Assembly: GCF_000429525.1 (NCBI RefSeq)
Contig: NZ_AUCA01000019.1
Coordinates: 1-64,000, forward strand
DNA from: Alicyclobacillus contaminans DSM 17975
GTDB taxonomy: Bacteria; Bacillota; Bacilli; Alicyclobacillales; Alicyclobacillaceae
Length of the DNA: 64,000 bases
Reading direction: 5' to 3'
The position numbers and the translations under genes were made by a program. Each line of letters opens with the position of its first letter. Position 1 is the first letter of the stretch. The notes under the pieces were generated by a model, which did not search any database, had not been told where the DNA came from, and worked only from the letters and a program-made list of their open reading frames with translations. This document shows positions 1-8,477 of the stretch, one piece after another.

Positions 1-91
1 TGTTCTCACCGTTTGCCGCGCCGTCACCGGAGCGACAATGTGTAATATACCACGCCACACATCTATCGTCAACATTATAAATCCTGGCAGT

Positions 92-1426
92 TCATCCATC
101 GAAGCCAGCTTCCACACAGAATCTCAGCGGCTGCACCCGGACACCCCCAAATCGCTTGGGGACATGAATATACAGGGCATGGCGAGCCCGTGTCATCGCA
201 ACGTAGAACAATCGGCGTTCTTCTTCCACGCTGCGGCCGTCCAGTTGGCCTCGCCAGTACGGATTGTCCTCTACGGCGTTGATGAGGTGCACCTCATCCC
301 ATTCGCGGCCCTTGCTGTCGTGGAACGTCCGAACTTCAAAAAACCTGGCTGACTGAATGCCGCACAATGTGTTCAAATCCGCCAGCTCTGCCCGAGTCCG
401 AGCGAGCACAGCCACAGTCGTGTGCACTCCGTTGGAATTTGACCGAGTGCGCAGGAAATCTGCCAACCAGCGTGCCTGCGCTCGTTCGTCCCTGTGCCGG
501 ATCAACTCACACGTACCAAGTTCCTCAGACGATGTGGACATGGGCTTTGCCACGCGCATTCGATTGTGAGCAATGAGTGTTGCTGCCGCAGTGACAATGC
601 TCCTATCTGACCGAAAATTCACGGTCAGTTGATGCTTCGCTGAACCGGGTACCAGTTCAGTGAAACGCAGCAGCCACTCTGGTCGGGCACCCCGAAAACC
701 ATAGATGGACTGATCGTCATCCCCAACCACAAACAACCGACAATCCCCAGCCGTCATCAGGTCCTGCAAAATCCACCATTGGATTGGATTCGTGTCCTGA
801 AATTCGTCCACCAGCACATATTTGATGGCAGGCAGTGGTTGTGAAGGATGTTTCGCGCGAAACGAGCACCACGTTTCGAGAATATCGTCAAAGTCCCAAC
901 GTCGAGCCGTTCGCTTCAGGTGCTCATACTCCATCTTGACTTTCTGAAGCGCACGCGGTGCAGGCGCTGGCGGCCAGGTCGATCTGACCAAACTCATGGA
1001 GGCAAGCACGTCGCGCGCATGGATGGCGGACATTCCAGCCTTGCGCACGGCGCGGCGGATGAAGTCCAGTTGCTCCGATTCACGCAAGATCAAGGGAATG
1101 TCCGGGTACTTTGGAAGAAGCCAATGAAACACAATCGAGTGAAAGGTACCAACCTGAACGGATTCCGCCTGTCGCAGCGTGATGTTCGGCAACTGCTTCA
1201 ATCGATTCTTCAATTCCAAACTCGCCTGGCGGGTAAAGCTCACTGCAACCATCTCCGAAGGAGACACTCGATTTGTGCGCACTACATACCCAATGTGATG
1301 CGTTAGCACGGACGTCTTCCCACTGCCCGGTGCAGCAAACACAACCCGATTTTGTACATCGGCATAGACCACCCGCATCTGCTCATTCGTCCACAACGCG
1401 CAGCCCCCCCTTTCGATTGATTCCAT
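92..1426 (-). CDS. Compact UvrD/Rep-type superfamily 1 DNA helicase
   Basis: A 444-residue SF1A helicase expected to unwind DNA 3'-5' using ATP. Motifs in order are visible: Walker A AAPGSGKTS, Walker B VLVDEFQDT, motif III VVGDDDQSIYGFRGA, motif IV NFRS, motif V FHDSKGREW and motif VI RRLFYVAMTRAR. The spacing between motifs IV and V is short, so the 2B subdomain of full-length UvrD/PcrA (about 720 residues) is missing. I start at the ATG giving MESIERGG. The frame is open to 1660, but that would run into the divergent gene at 1552 and adds nothing helicase-like. The start has no strong ribosome-binding site. Its partner in repair is not evident from neighbours. Confidence 0.85.
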   Translation of the reverse strand: MESIERGGCALWTNEQMRVVYADVQNRVVFAAPGSGKTSVLTHHIGYVVRTNRVSPSEMVAVSFTRQASLELKNRLKQLPNITLRQAESVQVGTFHSIVFHWLLPKYPDIPLILRESEQLDFIRRAVRKAGMSAIHARDVLASMSLVRSTWPPAPAPRALQKVKMEYEHLKRTARRWDFDDILETWCSFRAKHPSQPLPAIKYVLVDEFQDTNPIQWWILQDLMTAGDCRLFVVGDDDQSIYGFRGARPEWLLRFTELVPGSAKHQLTVNFRSDRSIVTAAATLIAHNRMRVAKPMSTSSEELGTCELIRHRDERAQARWLADFLRTRSNSNGVHTTVAVLARTRAELADLNTLCGIQSARFFEVRTFHDSKGREWDEVHLINAVEDNPYWRGQLDGRSVEEERRLFYVAMTRARHALYIHVPKRFGGVRVQPLRFCVEAGFDG

Positions 1427-1551
1427 CTTACAACCGCATCCGGATGACCACCATGACGCGAGGGAGACTTCCGTATCAGACAGGCCATGTGAACGACTGG
1501 ATAGAAAACGGCGTACCGTGATATGCTCGTCCAGAGAAAGGAGCCTCCAGA

Positions 1552-2241
1552 ATGGCTTGGTATGCACTGGGTGACGTGCACCTCGGATCGTCAGTGAATA
1601 AACCAATGGGGATCTTTGGTGAGAAGTGGGAACAACATGAGCAAAAAATTGCCGAGGCATGGCGCCGCGTGGTTGAGCCGGACGACTTCGTATTGGTTCC
1701 GGGCGATATTTCGTGGGCCATGACCTTGCAAGAAGCGGAGCCGGACCTTCAGTTTCTCGGCCAATTGCCAGGACAGAAGGTGTTCGTTCGTGGAAATCAC
1801 GATTATTGGTGGAATGGTATCGGAAAGGTTCGAAAGATCCTGCCCAGCGGATGTTTCGCCATCCAGAACGATGCCATATCGCTTGGAAACTACGCCATCG
1901 CAGGATCGCGAGGTTGGCTGCTTCCAGATCATCCTAAATTCACCACTGAAGACGAGACCATTTACCGCAGAGAGATTGGGCGACTTCAAATGTCTCTGGA
2001 GCGAGCCGCAGCATTCAACCAACCGATTGTTGTAATGATGCACTATCCTCCTTGCGGTGTTCACGGAGACCCCACCCCGTTCACCGAATTGATGGAGGAA
2101 TTCCAAGTGCGCCTGTGCGTTTACGGACATCTGCATGGCGCAGCCCATCGCTTTGCCTTCGAGGGTGCCTTGAACGGCGTAGACTACCGATTGGTGAGCG
2201 CAGATTACGTCGAATTTGCTCCGGTGGCCCTGCCCCTGTAA
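1552..2241 (+). CDS. Calcineurin-like metallophosphoesterase
   Basis: A 229-residue soluble dinuclear-metal phosphoesterase. The metal ligands are all visible: GDVH at residues 7-10, GDIS at 51-54, GNHD at 81-84, HYPP from residue 164 and GHLH at 192-195. The substrate cannot be told from sequence. The protein resembles small stand-alone bacterial phosphoesterases and not the DNA-repair SbcD type. The ATG is preceded by GAAAGGAG. It is divergent from the helicase gene, and the next gene on the other strand converges on it. Confidence 0.88.
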   Translation: MAWYALGDVHLGSSVNKPMGIFGEKWEQHEQKIAEAWRRVVEPDDFVLVPGDISWAMTLQEAEPDLQFLGQLPGQKVFVRGNHDYWWNGIGKVRKILPSGCFAIQNDAISLGNYAIAGSRGWLLPDHPKFTTEDETIYRREIGRLQMSLERAAAFNQPIVVMMHYPPCGVHGDPTPFTELMEEFQVRLCVYGHLHGAAHRFAFEGALNGVDYRLVSADYVEFAPVALPL

Positions 2242-2345
2242 CTTCATCGGGACGCCGCACACCCATTCTTGAAATCCACAGCCGGGGCTGTCCTGTGCAT
2301 CGCCGCAGTGGCACCGGCAGGTACAGCCCTGGCTCTGCCAACGCA

Positions 2346-2615
2346 TCAATGGGGGGTGCGGTGACTGCGCTGACTGTGCGCCTGTGCCTGATAAGACCTC
2401 CCGTGTCTCGCCAATGCCACCGTTTTCTCCAGCGCGGATACCGCTGTACCGGCGAGATGTTGAATCCGTTGCAGCTGTTCCGCTTGCAGGGAAGAATCGT
2501 TGTCCACCGTCCGCAGATGAATTTTAGCAATCCGCTCCATGTCTTGGACCGCACGCACCGCCTCCGACACCAATCCGGATATCGACTCGAAGCGCTTCTC
2601 CTGTTCCTGATGCAT
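2346..2615 (-). CDS. Small hypothetical helical protein
   Basis: An 89-residue protein of unknown function. The start is well supported: AAGGAGG lies a suitable distance upstream of the ATG. The first 70 residues look helical and are rich in Glu, Gln, Arg and Leu heptad-like spacing. The C-terminal 20 residues are polar (SQRSHRTPH end). There is no signal peptide, no membrane segment and no recognisable motif. It lies directly downstream of the methyltransferase gene on the same strand, so the two may be co-transcribed. Confidence 0.6.
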   Translation of the reverse strand: MHQEQEKRFESISGLVSEAVRAVQDMERIAKIHLRTVDNDSSLQAEQLQRIQHLAGTAVSALEKTVALARHGRSYQAQAHSQRSHRTPH

Positions 2616-2666
2616 CGTCCCTGCCTCCTTGCTACCGTATCAGGACTACCATCCCCGACTGCGACG

Positions 2667-3410
2667 TCAGCTATGCGCCAGCGGTTTTCGCATGACAAAG
2701 ATTCCGTATCCCAAGCTGTGATGATGTTGCTCCATCCATTGGGCGTTCATCGTCAAGACGTCCAACACATCCGCGTCCAGGAAGGCCGTGTCGTCCGCCA
2801 GATGCGGATCGTCCATATCCGCGGCCGCGCCCGTGCCCATCATATGCGGGCGGACAGAGCGGGTCTCAACCACGTGAACATCCCGAAATCCCGCGCGATG
2901 ATAATACGCTTTCCATTCAGATGCATAAGGGACCACGCGAGCCCCGTACACGTCTTGTGCTGATTTCTTCCATTCCGGAGTCACTGGCCCCAACGCCAAC
3001 ATCTCCACATCCGCGTACCATCCACCCGGGCGCAGCACCCTGCAGTACTCCTTCAGGGCTTCGTTGGGGTTCAAAAACACGTTCACCGATTCCGTATAGA
3101 CCACGTCGAAGGATTCATCCGAGAATGGCAGCGCAGTGGCATCGGCCACCCGCCAGTTGGCAGGGACGCCCTCCCGACGAGCCCGCTCTCGAGCTTTGCT
3201 GATCATCTTTGGCCGAATATCCACGCCGTGGACCGTACACCCTGTCCAGCGCTGGATGTTCAACAGCGTTGTGCCGGTGCCGCACCCCACTTCCAACACG
3301 GACATGTCCCGCGACCACGGAATTTCGCGCACCCACCGCCGTGTGCTGTCATGTCCCCCGGGATGGGCGGTGCCCACACCGAGTACCGCAAGTGCATCCT
3401 GGTAATCCAT
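2667..3410 (-). CDS. Class I SAM-dependent methyltransferase
   Basis: A 247-residue methyltransferase of the Methyltransf_11 type, transferring a methyl group from S-adenosylmethionine to an unknown, probably small-molecule, acceptor. Motif I is VLEVGCGTGT at residues 38-47. The acidic ribose-binding residue is in HGVDIRP (Asp 64), motif II is DATALPF at 90-96, and post-motif CRVLRPGG follows. The C-terminal third carries no family-specific motif I recognise. Neighbours do not suggest a pathway. Confidence 0.85.
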   Translation of the reverse strand: MDYQDALAVLGVGTAHPGGHDSTRRWVREIPWSRDMSVLEVGCGTGTTLLNIQRWTGCTVHGVDIRPKMISKARERARREGVPANWRVADATALPFSDESFDVVYTESVNVFLNPNEALKEYCRVLRPGGWYADVEMLALGPVTPEWKKSAQDVYGARVVPYASEWKAYYHRAGFRDVHVVETRSVRPHMMGTGAAADMDDPHLADDTAFLDADVLDVLTMNAQWMEQHHHSLGYGIFVMRKPLAHS

Positions 3411-3561
3411 CCTATATCCCTCTCCCCCCGTCGGTACCGGTCAGCGTCGCCAATAGGATATGTGTGCCGGCGTTCGGTGGGCCGGGCGGTTGTTCGCGGG
3501 TTGCATTTCGCTCCGATTGCCGGTAGAGTTCGAACAGACAGCAAAAGGGGGACGTCTGCCT

Positions 3562-3903
3562 GTGGATATCGGAATTGAAAAAGTGTATGTGCTGCATGTC
3601 GAAGAGGAGAATGACTTCCTGTTCACACCTGTCGGATTGGTGATCGTATTGGAAAACCGCCACTACAGCCTGTACACCATCAAATCGGAACACAACCGCT
3701 ACCGTAACGCCATCGCAAAGCACGCGTGGAAAGACCTTGAAAATGGGGTTCAATTTAAAGGGGCCTCGTATCGGTTGGAGGATGTCACGCCCAGCATGCG
3801 CGAGCAGGGATGGACGGGCGCATCCGCCATCCCTGCGATACTGGGCCACTTCTACAAGACAAAGACCAAATATTTCTACTTCCTGCAAACCTATTTCTCT
3901 TAA
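3562..3903 (+). CDS. Hypothetical protein
   Basis: A 113-residue soluble protein of unknown function. I chose the GTG start (MDIGIEKVYVLHV) because AAAGGGGG lies upstream. The frame is open to 3460, but that extension is low-complexity and lacks a good start signal. The protein has alternating hydrophobic beta-like segments (KVYVLHVEEE, GLVIVLENRHYSLYTI) and an aromatic C-terminus (KYFYFLQTYFS). No domain is recognised. Its stop overlaps the stop region of the convergent rhodanese gene by 4 nt. Confidence 0.6.
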   Translation: MDIGIEKVYVLHVEEENDFLFTPVGLVIVLENRHYSLYTIKSEHNRYRNAIAKHAWKDLENGVQFKGASYRLEDVTPSMREQGWTGASAIPAILGHFYKTKTKYFYFLQTYFS

Positions 3904-4220
3904 TGCTCCAAGTCTCCGTCCCAAGCCAACATGCCGCCGTCAAAATTGCCCACATTGGAAAAACCGTTCTGTTTCAGATACGTCGCGACCTTCTGAGATC
4001 GGTTGCCGCTTCGGCAGACGAATACATAGGGTGCTTCCGGATTCAGTTCGGTCATCCAATCGAGCAACTCCTGCATCGGCTTCAACGGAACACCGGGAAT
4101 ATGACCCGCTGCGTATTCTTCTTCCGTACGCACGTCGATGACGGTCGCCGATTGTTCGCGCAAAATGGATTTCAACTCGTCCTTCGAATACTGCGTTACA
4201 CCATCTTTTTCATACGCCAT
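3900..4220 (-). CDS. Rhodanese-like sulfurtransferase
   Basis: A 106-residue single-domain rhodanese that carries sulfane sulfur on an active-site cysteine. The domain spans the whole protein: VIDVRTEEEYAAGHIPG near the N-terminus, then VCRSGNRSQK, which holds the catalytic Cys and the phosphate-like loop. The C-terminal GNFDGGMLAWDGDL closing motif is typical. The chosen ATG (MAYEKDG) follows GAGGTG at good spacing. An upstream in-frame ATG two codons earlier would sit too close to that site. The sulfur acceptor is unknown. Confidence 0.88.
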   Translation of the reverse strand: MAYEKDGVTQYSKDELKSILREQSATVIDVRTEEEYAAGHIPGVPLKPMQELLDWMTELNPEAPYVFVCRSGNRSQKVATYLKQNGFSNVGNFDGGMLAWDGDLEH

Positions 4221-4291
4221 GGTCATCACCTCGTCGTCATCACCGCTCTGCGCGCGGACTAATGGTATAGTGACATCCCACAGCGGCGAAG

Positions 4292-5119
4292 TCAACAAAT
4301 CGGGCGCCGCGCGCCCAGGAAACGAGTCGCGTAATAATCGGCGCTGAGTCGACTGACAATCACCCCGGAAGTCGAGTTGAGCGCCTGAACCATCAGCCCG
4401 TTGCCCACGTACATGCCCACGTGGGACGGACCCGCTGCATCTGTACTGAAGAAAAGTAAATCTCCCGGTTGCAGACTGCCCACCGCCACCGGAGTGCCCA
4501 CTGTGTACTGTTCAAACGATGTTCTCGGCAGTGCAATCCCGAATTGGGCGTATATATACTGTACGAAACCGGAGCAATCAAACCCAGTACCCGGAGACGT
4601 GCCGCCGTACCGATAGGGAGCACCGAGAAAACTCAGCGCCAATGCGGCAATTCTTAATTCCAGTGGCGATCCAGCCCTGGCCGTCAGCAATCCCGCCCCT
4701 TCGCGGGACGTCAGGCGCGTGCTGGCACGCGGCGCATTTTGCCCCTCTTTGGCGCCTGAGCGCATCGGGCGGTTTTCCTCAGCGGCCTGCGCTGACTTGC
4801 GCGCTTGCAGGAGCTGTTGACGGCGCCCCGATACCGCCGCTGACCGGGACAGGGCCTCGTCCTGCACAATGGGCAGCAGTGCGTTTCCAGATACCGCGTA
4901 GTGCACCACCGGCGGTTGGCCGGCGGATTGGAGACGGCGAAACATCGCGTACAGGTCTGTGGTGCAGACAGTTGGACGCTGTGAACCTGTCGTGGCGTTC
5001 GCCGCAGACGCATGAATCGCTGTACGCGCTGTATTGCGCACGCTCCCGTGTGCAGGTGCGGAAATCGCGCCGGCGGCGACCAGTGCCGTCGAGGTTAGGG
5101 TGGCTACCCGCCGAACCAC
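4292..5119 (-). CDS. Secreted NlpC/P60 peptidoglycan endopeptidase
   Basis: A 275-residue exported cell-wall hydrolase. The first 25 residues form a signal peptide with cleavage likely near APAHG. A variable linker with Arg, Gln and Ala-rich sequence follows, and the NlpC/P60 domain occupies residues about 155-275. Catalytic Cys 182 lies in FDCSGFVQYIY and His 233 in SHVGMYVG. The third polar position is probably in MVQALN, where many relatives have His. The start is GTG, preceded by GGGGGAG. Such enzymes cut the D-Glu to diamino-acid bond in peptidoglycan stems. There are no LysM or SH3b repeats, so how it binds the wall is unclear. Confidence 0.85.
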   Translation of the reverse strand: MVRRVATLTSTALVAAGAISAPAHGSVRNTARTAIHASAANATTGSQRPTVCTTDLYAMFRRLQSAGQPPVVHYAVSGNALLPIVQDEALSRSAAVSGRRQQLLQARKSAQAAEENRPMRSGAKEGQNAPRASTRLTSREGAGLLTARAGSPLELRIAALALSFLGAPYRYGGTSPGTGFDCSGFVQYIYAQFGIALPRTSFEQYTVGTPVAVGSLQPGDLLFFSTDAAGPSHVGMYVGNGLMVQALNSTSGVIVSRLSADYYATRFLGARRPIC

Positions 5120-5188
5120 AGCATCTCCCCCAGTGAATCAGAATGAATTGCCTTATGTGTACGCTGAGGTTCCTCGTCCGTATGCGCC

Positions 5189-5902
5189 CTATGCCTTCAA
5201 AATGCGCGAAATGGCCTGTCTCAACACGTCCGCCGAAATGGCGAACCCAATCCCCTGGGAACTCTGACTCACGGCGGTGTTCATGCCAACCACCTGGCCG
5301 CGCAGATTGATCAGCGGTCCGCCGCTGTTGCCTCGGTTGATGGCCGCATCGGTTTGGAGGAGATTCGGATATTCCCGGTCTCCGATTTGCAGAGGTCTGT
5401 CCACGGCACTGATGATGCCCACGGTGACCGTGTGGTCCAGTCCGAGGGGCGAACCAATGGCCATCACCCATTCTCCGACTTTGGCATCTTTGGACCGACC
5501 GACCTTCAGAATCGTGTCCGGCACAGAGATGGGGGCTTTCAGAATGGCGATGTCGTGCTTGTAGTCCGTACCAACCACCGCGGCTCGCACCGGCGCCTTT
5601 TTCCCAAGAACGCGAATGAGAATCTGAGACGCCCCGTGCACCACGTGTTCATTCGTCAAGATAAATCCACGCGGATCGAAGATAAATCCTGTACCAATGT
5701 TCACGGAACGTTGCGACGCTTCCTGCCCTCCGTTCCAGGGTGTTGCAAACGGAAACAGGCGGGTCTGCGGTGAGGATTGATGAACAACCTCGATGCCCAC
5801 AACCGCCTTCTTGAAGCGTTCGACCAGTTGTACGAAGTTCGGCAGGGTTGTCCCCGGTCCCCGCGCCCCCCTCTGCACTTGCCGCTTCCCTTGTTGTGCC
5901 AT
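5189..5902 (-). CDS. Trypsin-like serine protease of the HtrA/DegP type, no PDZ or membrane anchor
   Basis: A 237-residue S1C-family protease. The catalytic triad is His 86 in TNEHVV, Asp 117 in HDIAIL and Ser 193 in GNSGGP. GTGFIFDPRGFILTN and QTDAAINRGN are typical of HtrA. Unlike most Bacilli HtrA proteins it has no N-terminal membrane segment, no recognisable signal peptide and no C-terminal PDZ domain, so it may act in the cytoplasm. The ATG chosen follows GAGGTGA with 6-nt spacing. A GTG three codons upstream overlaps that site. A short palindrome lies upstream at 5971-5985. Confidence 0.85.
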   Translation of the reverse strand: MAQQGKRQVQRGARGPGTTLPNFVQLVERFKKAVVGIEVVHQSSPQTRLFPFATPWNGGQEASQRSVNIGTGFIFDPRGFILTNEHVVHGASQILIRVLGKKAPVRAAVVGTDYKHDIAILKAPISVPDTILKVGRSKDAKVGEWVMAIGSPLGLDHTVTVGIISAVDRPLQIGDREYPNLLQTDAAINRGNSGGPLINLRGQVVGMNTAVSQSSQGIGFAISADVLRQAISRILKA

Positions 5903-5970
5903 CCGATTCACCTCGCAGGTATGGAGGACTGGTGTGCTGTCTTAGATCGTATTCGGTGAATCCACCAACA

Positions 5971-5985
5971 GTGAGGTATCCTCAC
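5971..5985. promoter_or_regulatory. Short perfect palindrome upstream of the HtrA-type protease gene
   Basis: GTGAGG and CCTCAC flank a 3-nt centre, making a perfect 15-nt inverted repeat about 70 bp upstream of the protease ATG and downstream of the DUF1450 terminator. Its position fits an operator. No regulator can be assigned and it could also be a small mRNA hairpin. Confidence 0.3.
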
Positions 5986-6021
5986 CGGAATCCACGATGG
6001 CCCACCCTGCGAGGGACGAAT

Positions 6022-6047
6022 AAAAAACACCCCGTCGTCACGAGGTG
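6022..6047 (-). terminator. Rho-independent terminator of the DUF1450 gene
   Basis: On the minus strand an 8-bp stem (CACCTCGT with ACGGGGTG, one G-U pair) and a 4-nt loop are followed by six U residues. The stop codon of the DUF1450 gene lies inside the hairpin. Confidence 0.75.
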
Positions 6048-6385
6048 CTTTCTTTGGCGGATGGTCCTTTGGCGTCCTGCGATTGGACTTGTTCATCTCG
6101 GCCGCCGACCACCGCTGCGTATGTGCCGGGGAGTGCCGGCTTGGTCAAAAACGATGTGCCTTGTTCGAGCTTCCGGTACAATCCGCGCGGATCCCGCGCA
6201 GCAATGACCGCCTGATTGCGAAGAGCGAACGGAACATCGGTGCAAAGACCACAGTAATCCACGCATTCCTCAACCTGCATGTCCGCCTCAGGACACGTAC
6301 TTTGTAACGCGTCGAACACAGCTTGCGAGTGCGCTTTCAGATTCTTTGCGCACCATGTAATTTTCATGGCCGAAGGCACGCTCAT
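6038..6385 (-). CDS. DUF1450 family protein (YuzB-like)
   Basis: A 115-residue protein of the DUF1450 family. The conserved core is seen early: MKITWCAKNL, then EECVDYCGLCTDVPFALRNQ, with the cysteine cluster typical of this family. The last 30 residues (rich in Gln, Lys and Ser) are an extra polar tail. The function of the family is unknown; the cysteines could bind a metal or be redox active. The ATG follows GGAGGAGTT. A GTG one codon upstream is the alternative start. A terminator overlaps the stop codon. Confidence 0.8.
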   Translation of the reverse strand: MSVPSAMKITWCAKNLKAHSQAVFDALQSTCPEADMQVEECVDYCGLCTDVPFALRNQAVIAARDPRGLYRKLEQGTSFLTKPALPGTYAAVVGGRDEQVQSQDAKGPSAKESTS

Positions 6386-6417
6386 CACAACTCCTCCGCT
6401 ACGTCATCCCACTCCCA

Positions 6418-6654
6418 TCATACTTCAATTGGAACGAGGACGTAAGAGGATGTTCCACAGTTCGTACAATTCGCAACATGAACGCACACATCGCAGGGTT
6501 CCGCGAGCCCCATCGCCGCGCTCGGCTCCTCGTAAGGGCTGTACGGCCCGACCAGGTCCTGCAGCCGCGGCTGGTCAGGCACGAGTTGCGAACACTTTGG
6601 ACAGGAGGCGGTCCATTGCAAGCATCCATTGCACAGCGGACAACCGGTCACCAC
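6418..6654 (-). CDS. Small zinc-ribbon-like protein
   Basis: A 78-residue protein with two cysteine knuckle pairs near the N-terminus (CPLCNGCLQW, CPKC) and further cysteines near the end (CDVCVH, CTNCG). It has a conserved-looking VGPYSPYEEP segment in between. The pattern fits a small zinc-binding protein seen in Bacilli; function unknown. The GTG start (VVTGCPLC) lies 8 nt after AGGAG and overlaps the stop of the 59-residue gene upstream, so the two are probably translationally coupled. Confidence 0.65.
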   Translation of the reverse strand: MVTGCPLCNGCLQWTASCPKCSQLVPDQPRLQDLVGPYSPYEEPSAAMGLAEPCDVCVHVANCTNCGTSSYVLVPIEV

Positions 6655-6827
6655 GCTGACCGCTCCTGACGCGAATAGCGAACGCCGTAATTGCCCTTGC
6701 GGGTGCGAAACACCTGCACATATACGTTGGGCACGCCCCTTAGGACATAGTCGTCTCTGACGCACATGGCGACATACGATGCCACAGATTTTGAATCGTA
6801 GAGCCGTGCTTCATAAATCCACGACAT
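6648..6827 (-). CDS. 59-residue protein, paralogue of the one at 11210
   Basis: A very short gene starting MSWIYEARLYDSKSV and ending RQERSAW. It is supported by a GGGGGAG ribosome-binding site, by stop-start overlap with the zinc-ribbon gene, and by clear resemblance to the 54-residue protein at 11210-11374. Both start M-x-W-(I/V)-Y-x-x-R-L and share V-(F/Y)-R-T-x-K-G-x-Y-G-V near the end. No domain is recognised. The shape suggests a compact beta-rich fold. Function unknown. Confidence 0.65.
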   Translation of the reverse strand: MSWIYEARLYDSKSVASYVAMCVRDDYVLRGVPNVYVQVFRTRKGNYGVRYSRQERSAW

Positions 6828-6898
6828 CCTGACGTCTCCCCCTTTTCAGGGGTATTGTAACCGCTCCGAACGACGCTCATCCGGCACCTCATCCGGAT

Positions 6899-7720
6899 TC
6901 AGTCACAGACGGTCACCTTGACTTCGTAACCGCTGTGCTTTTTCACATTCCATACGCCGGAGTCGAGCAGCAGGTACTGACCTTTCACGCCGTACACGCG
7001 CCCGCTGACCTCCGATACCTTGTCCAATGACACGGATTTCGTCTGGATGTCCACGTCCTCCAGCCTCGGGTAGCGGAACTCATGGACCTCCCGCTCATCC
7101 GCCAGAACAAATGCCCGGAACGCCTCCGGAAGGTTGGCCGCCACCTCGTCCTTGAGCGCGCCGAGATCAATCTCCGGCGGCGCCGTTTCCCGAAGCATCT
7201 TTCGCCAGTCCGTTTTATCCGGAAGCGATTTTGCAATTTCCATTTCCAACTCGCCCGCCAGCTTTCGGGTCGGCAATTCCGCAAACAAAATGGCGCGCAT
7301 CGCCCCCTGATCCACCCACCGCGTGCGCTGTCGTCCTTTTCTGGTCAATCCAACCTTGACGCCGCTCGAATAGGCCAAGTAGACATAGTGGGGAATCATG
7401 CAATGTGCCTCGGCGAAATCCGCATCGCGACAGGTGCCCAGATGAAAGTGGCACTCATGCGGCTTTACAATGCACAGGTCGCATTCCGCCAATGTGGTCA
7501 CACAGGGATAACAATAGCCATTTTGATACAACTTCTTTACGCTTCTACCGCAATGGATGCACCGCTTGCTTCCAGACGCCGTGATTTGGATGGTTTTCCC
7601 CAACCAGTCATCCATCGGCGCCACACCGCCGTCGGTTGCAAACTGATACCGCACCACCTCATCGGCGGAATGCTGCATCTCGCGCAGGTAACCGCTCAAC
7701 TCCACGTGCACATCGTCCAC
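6899..7720 (-). CDS. DUF2797 family protein
   Basis: A 273-residue protein matching the DUF2797 family. A treble-clef-like cysteine region comes first (RCIHCGRSVKKLYQNGYCYPC, then CDLCIVKPHECHFHLGTCRD). It is followed by the hallmark PHYVYLAYSSGVKVGLTR and RWVDQGA segments, which resemble a GIY-YIG fold. The biochemical role of the family is not established; nucleic-acid binding is a reasonable guess. The GTG start has only a weak ribosome-binding site. It is divergent from the PrsW gene. Confidence 0.8.
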   Translation of the reverse strand: MDDVHVELSGYLREMQHSADEVVRYQFATDGGVAPMDDWLGKTIQITASGSKRCIHCGRSVKKLYQNGYCYPCVTTLAECDLCIVKPHECHFHLGTCRDADFAEAHCMIPHYVYLAYSSGVKVGLTRKGRQRTRWVDQGAMRAILFAELPTRKLAGELEMEIAKSLPDKTDWRKMLRETAPPEIDLGALKDEVAANLPEAFRAFVLADEREVHEFRYPRLEDVDIQTKSVSLDKVSEVSGRVYGVKGQYLLLDSGVWNVKKHSGYEVKVTVCD

Positions 7721-7810
7721 CTACTTTTCTGCCGGATCGCATGACAGCCGAATCACTGCCGCATAGTAAGGACACCGGGAATTTTCACCGCTGCCAAAGG
7801 AGGCCGCCCC

Positions 7811-8476
7811 ATGCTCTACGTATGTCTTGCCGCGTTGCCGACACTGCTTCTCATATCCTGGCTGTATACCCGCGACCAACTGCACCCTGAACCGAAGCGC
7901 AACGTCTACCGCCTGTTCCTGCTCGGCGCCGCGATCGTACTCCCGGCGGGATTGCTCGAACGCGCACTGCTGGAGACCAGCTTTGACGGCCGGCTCGGAC
8001 GTCTGCCGGCGCTGTTGGTGACCGCCTTTTTTGTCGCAGGACTAGTCGAAGAATTCCTCAAGGCGGCCATCGTCGAACGGGCGGCCGTGCAGCGCGGATG
8101 GATGAAATCGCCCATCGATTGCATCGTCTACGCCGGTGCCACCGCCCTTGGCTTCGCTACGGTGGAAAACATCTTGTATGTGACCAGTTCTGGATTCAGC
8201 ACAGCCATCTTACGATCCGTGACCGCCGTTCCCGCCCACCTCATGTTCGGTGTTCTCATGGGCACCTACTTTGCTCAATCTCTGTGGGGGGGAAAGACGC
8301 GCGCTCTGGCGTATGTGGTTCCCGCGCTCGCTCACGGACTGTATGATGCGTTCGCCCTGTCCAACAGTTGGCTCGGCGATGGATTGCTGTTCACCTACCT
8401 GATTGTGCTGCTTGAGCGGACATTGCGCCGAGTGGACTGGGCTGAGAAACAGTCGGAAAATCTAGCGAGGATCTGA
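7811..8476 (+). CDS. prsW: PrsW-type intramembrane metalloprotease
   Basis: A 221-residue multi-pass membrane protein with the PrsW signature: VEEFLKA (Glu 80-Glu 81), FATVEN (Glu 119-Asn 120), His 143 in PAHLMFG and AHGLYDA (His 175, Asp 179). In B. subtilis PrsW makes the first cut in anti-sigma factor RsiW, releasing SigW in response to envelope stress. No sigma or anti-sigma gene is nearby, so the substrate here is inferred only. The ATG follows AAAGGAGG. The stop lies one base from the stop of the convergent gene. Confidence 0.88.
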   Translation: MLYVCLAALPTLLLISWLYTRDQLHPEPKRNVYRLFLLGAAIVLPAGLLERALLETSFDGRLGRLPALLVTAFFVAGLVEEFLKAAIVERAAVQRGWMKSPIDCIVYAGATALGFATVENILYVTSSGFSTAILRSVTAVPAHLMFGVLMGTYFAQSLWGGKTRALAYVVPALAHGLYDAFALSNSWLGDGLLFTYLIVLLERTLRRVDWAEKQSENLARI

Positions 8477-8477
8477 C

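Noticed and set aside
1-91. Possible gene at the left edge
   Set aside because: Only short frames and no recognisable motif; nothing can be supported.
2052-2963. A 303-residue plus-strand frame
   Set aside because: Overlaps two better-supported minus-strand genes and is Arg/Pro-rich without domain features.
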